Assembly: GCA_017526745.1 (NCBI GenBank)
Contig: JAFXQX010000031.1
Location: 31,692 to 95,691, forward strand
Source of the DNA: Lachnospiraceae bacterium
GTDB lineage: Bacteria; Bacillota; Clostridia; Lachnospirales; Lachnospiraceae
DNA: 64,000 nt
Reading direction: 5' to 3'
The stretch's first letter is position 1; each line of letters opens with the position of its first letter. The translations under genes and the position numbers were made by a program. Positions 62,074 to 64,000 of the stretch are shown piece after piece. The notes below the pieces were generated by a model. It was not told where the DNA came from, searched no databases, and saw nothing but the letters and a program-made list of their open reading frames with translations.

Positions 62074-63093
62074 CTACTGTTTGTACCTGCTACTATAGGC
62101 AACCCTGTCGCTTACCTGAACTCCCGCAAGCTTTCCTATGACATGCGTCGTATTGGACATCTTGCCTCCGACAACAACGGGTTCATATACAACTCCGCCC
62201 GTTGCGTTATGGTTACTGTATACGCTGATATTTATGACACCGCCGTTTGTTGCGGCCATGATCTGTATCGGATATGAGTAAGGGTTGATGAATTTGTAAT
62301 CAAGCTTTGCTCCCGAGATCGTAGCGTCAAGACCGGATCCGATATAGCTCGAGCGGTGGCTGTGATTATGATGCTCGACGGGAACGATTCCGGCACGGAG
62401 CATCGCAAGATTTAACGTTGAGCTTACCTGACATATCCCGCCGCCAAGACCTTTGACGTATGTGTCTCCATTGATCACGTTTCCCATACCGTATCCGTTT
62501 GCTACGGTCCTCGGTCCGAATGCCGCATCGCATGAGAAAAGCTGTCCGGGCATGATTATCATGCCGTTGATCTTGGACGCAGCATTCCTGATATTCTGAG
62601 CCCTGTCCTCGTTCGCACGGAACTTGGTCGATGCTTCAGAAAGCTTGGTATCTATTCCGCTTGCGGTGGCAAGTAAAGCCGATGCATCCGCAGGTGTGTT
62701 ATTGTTCTGAGCAGTCACCTCTGCCGCATGGGACGCAACTTCTGCCTGTGCACCCTTCTCATAGCGGGTAAGATCTATGTTTACCGAAGTGCTGCCGGAT
62801 ACGATCGCACTCTTTACGGCAGAAACAACGGCGATCTTATCTACGACCGCTTCTCCGTTTGTCTGGAAGGCGAGCTGGTCGACAAGAGCTCCCACATCCC
62901 GAAGGCCGTCAGTGTCAATGCCGGCTTTGATCTGTTCGACTTCGGTATCGTAAATCTGTTTTGTAAATACCTTGTCCTGATATGTCATGATGATACTCGT
63001 AACGCCCTCCGCAAACACGTTTGACGGAAACGCCAGAAGCACCGATAACAGCACTGCGGCAAGACATGTTATCTTTTGATCTTTCTTTTTCAT
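62074..63093 (-). CDS. VanW family protein, exported
   Basis: The ATG at 63093 (MKKKDQKITCLAAVLLSVLL, then SNVFAEG) is chosen; it gives a 340-residue protein with a signal peptide. The central part matches VanW (MIIMPGQLFSCDAAFGPRTV, GGGICQVSSTLNLAMLRAGI and HNHSHRSSYIGSGLDATIS). VanW domains are found in wall-associated Gram-positive proteins; the function is not established. It is followed by the QueT-like gene at nine bases. Confidence 0.87.
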   Translation of the reverse strand: MKKKDQKITCLAAVLLSVLLAFPSNVFAEGVTSIIMTYQDKVFTKQIYDTEVEQIKAGIDTDGLRDVGALVDQLAFQTNGEAVVDKIAVVSAVKSAIVSGSTSVNIDLTRYEKGAQAEVASHAAEVTAQNNNTPADASALLATASGIDTKLSEASTKFRANEDRAQNIRNAASKINGMIIMPGQLFSCDAAFGPRTVANGYGMGNVINGDTYVKGLGGGICQVSSTLNLAMLRAGIVPVEHHNHSHRSSYIGSGLDATISGAKLDYKFINPYSYPIQIMAATNGGVINISVYSNHNATGGVVYEPVVVGGKMSNTTHVIGKLAGVQVSDRVAYSSRYKQ

Positions 63094-63248
63094 AATATCT
63101 CTCCCGACCCCCCGCTCTGCGGGTCCTATAATACGGCATTGCATACGGAGTTAGTTTATCACACAAACCCCTTTTGGGCAAGATACGGAGCGGGGTTTTA
63201 ATATGATGTTTTTTGGTGTAAAATAGGGAAGAGTGGGAGGAGATTTAC

Positions 63249-63956
63249 ATGGCAGACAGGTTATTTATCATAATACCCGCATATAATGAGCAGGATAATA
63301 TCAGACAGGTTGTAGCCGACTGGTATCCTGTGGTCGAAAAACACGGAAATGACTCGCGTCTTGTAGTTATCGATGACGGGAGCCGTGATGATACATTCAA
63401 GATACTCCAGCAGCTTTCTGCAAAACTTCCGAACCTTACTGCACTTACCAAGCCAAACGCAGGACACGGCGCAACGGTCCTATACGGATATAAATATGCT
63501 CTTGATAACGGTGCCGATTACATCTTCCAGACGGATTCAGACGGACAGACGCTTCCCTCGGAGTTTGAACCCTTCTGGATCGCAAGGACAAAATACGATA
63601 TCACGATCGGTTACAGAAACAAGAGAAGAGACGGATTTTCGCGCATACTCGTGACAAGGATACTTCGTCTTGTGGTCCATATATGCTTCGGAGTGTATGT
63701 CCTTGATGCCAATACGCCCTACAGGCTGATGAGTGCGAAAACCCTTGCCGAAAACATCAAATACGTTCCCGATGATTTTTTCCTGACGAATGTTGCACTC
63801 TCTGCCATCTACAAAAAGCGCAGGCAGAAGGTTCACTTCATACCGATATCATTCAGGCCGAGACAGGGTGGTACCAATTCCATCAACCTCGTCAAGATCT
63901 TCAAGATAGGAGTGTCGTCACTTCGCAGCCTGTCGCTTATCAACTCTAAAATATAA
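63249..63956 (+). CDS. Family 2 glycosyltransferase (DPM1/ArnC-like)
   Basis: A 235-residue GT2 enzyme. FIIIPAYNEQDNIRQVVADW, VIDDGSRDDTF and FQTDSDGQTLPSEF (metal-binding DSD) are plain. There are no C-terminal membrane helices, unlike undecaprenyl-linked relatives. GGGAGGAG is upstream of the ATG. It is divergent from the VanW gene and ends near the window edge. Confidence 0.9.
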   Translation: MADRLFIIIPAYNEQDNIRQVVADWYPVVEKHGNDSRLVVIDDGSRDDTFKILQQLSAKLPNLTALTKPNAGHGATVLYGYKYALDNGADYIFQTDSDGQTLPSEFEPFWIARTKYDITIGYRNKRRDGFSRILVTRILRLVVHICFGVYVLDANTPYRLMSAKTLAENIKYVPDDFFLTNVALSAIYKKRRQKVHFIPISFRPRQGGTNSINLVKIFKIGVSSLRSLSLINSKI

Positions 63957-63957
63957 C

Positions 63958-63990
63958 GGAAGAGTGAGACAGGGGGAAGAGTGAGACAGG
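63958..63990 (+). repeat. 17-bp tandem repeat at the window edge
   Basis: GGAAGAGTGAGACAGG at 63958-63973 recurs at 63975-63990 with a 17-base period; a partial third copy may follow. A related GGGAAGAGTG is before the GT2 gene at 63226-63235. The array runs off the window, so its extent is unknown. Confidence 0.7.
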
Positions 63991-64000
63991 CGGACAGAGG

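Noticed and set aside
63160..63200. Terminator between the VanW and GT2 genes
   Set aside because: AACCCC/GGGGTT arms exist but are divided by a long loop and lack a convincing stem.

Overview
The window is typical of a motile, Gram-positive Clostridia chromosome and most likely belongs to a Lachnospiraceae relative of Butyrivibrio, Roseburia or Lachnospira. That placement is inference. It rests on a CIRCE-controlled hrcA-grpE locus, a SAM-I riboswitch before metK, a clostripain-family peptidase, an ECF/QueT-type membrane protein, the flagellar order flgM-flgN-flgK-flgK-flgL-fliW-csrA-flaG-fliD-fliS with sigma-28 promoters, and the absence of LPS genes. Almost everything is on the minus strand. 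No tRNA, rRNA, CRISPR array or insertion sequence was seen.

Layout. 1-1736: heat-shock regulator hrcA and the start of grpE, with a sigma-A-like promoter and CIRCE operator. 1745-10171: a compact five-gene run (HerA-like ATPase, LicD-domain transferase, clostripain-like peptidase, pncB, MATE exporter). 10294-11376: an S66 peptidase on the plus strand. 11395-16031: metK behind a SAM-I riboswitch, followed by a TPR/DUF4037/DUF4125 protein and an OGG-type glycosylase. 16058-25039: a ten-gene sugar-activation operon with a NeuB-like synthase, a NeuA/KdsC-like fusion, an RPE-like epimerase, TarI/IspD-like and TarJ-like enzymes and glycosyltransferases. 25391-28010: a small coiled-coil protein, a methyltransferase and a GT2 enzyme. 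28032-33763: flagellin lysine methylase FliB, a glycosyltransferase, a radical SAM enzyme, the Maf flagellin glycosyltransferase and a small unknown protein. 33875-44488: two nearly identical flagellin genes flanking or next to more glycosyltransferases, a second LicD-domain protein and a diguanylate cyclase. 44574-54769: the late flagellar genes. 54929-63956: a C39-like protein, glycogen phosphorylase, ileS, a QueT-like protein, a VanW protein and a GT2 enzyme.

How the genes fit together. The centre of the window reads as a flagellin production and decoration island. FlgM, the sigma-28 promoters, CsrA and FliW provide timing. Two short flagellins are the substrate. Maf, at least eight other putative glycosyltransferases, FliB and a radical SAM enzyme are the likely modifiers. 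The 16-25 kb operon probably supplies two activated precursors: a CMP-nonulosonate for Maf and a CDP-alditol for the LicD-domain proteins. The second link resembles human ISPD plus FKTN/FKRP, where CDP-ribitol feeds LicD-fold transferases, and is the most interesting hypothesis here. RNA signals are also notable. The leaders of one flagellin gene and of flaG contain hairpins presenting GGA in the loop, the classic CsrA target, while the second flagellin leader lacks one. The flgL leader carries an unusual structured GC-rich element.
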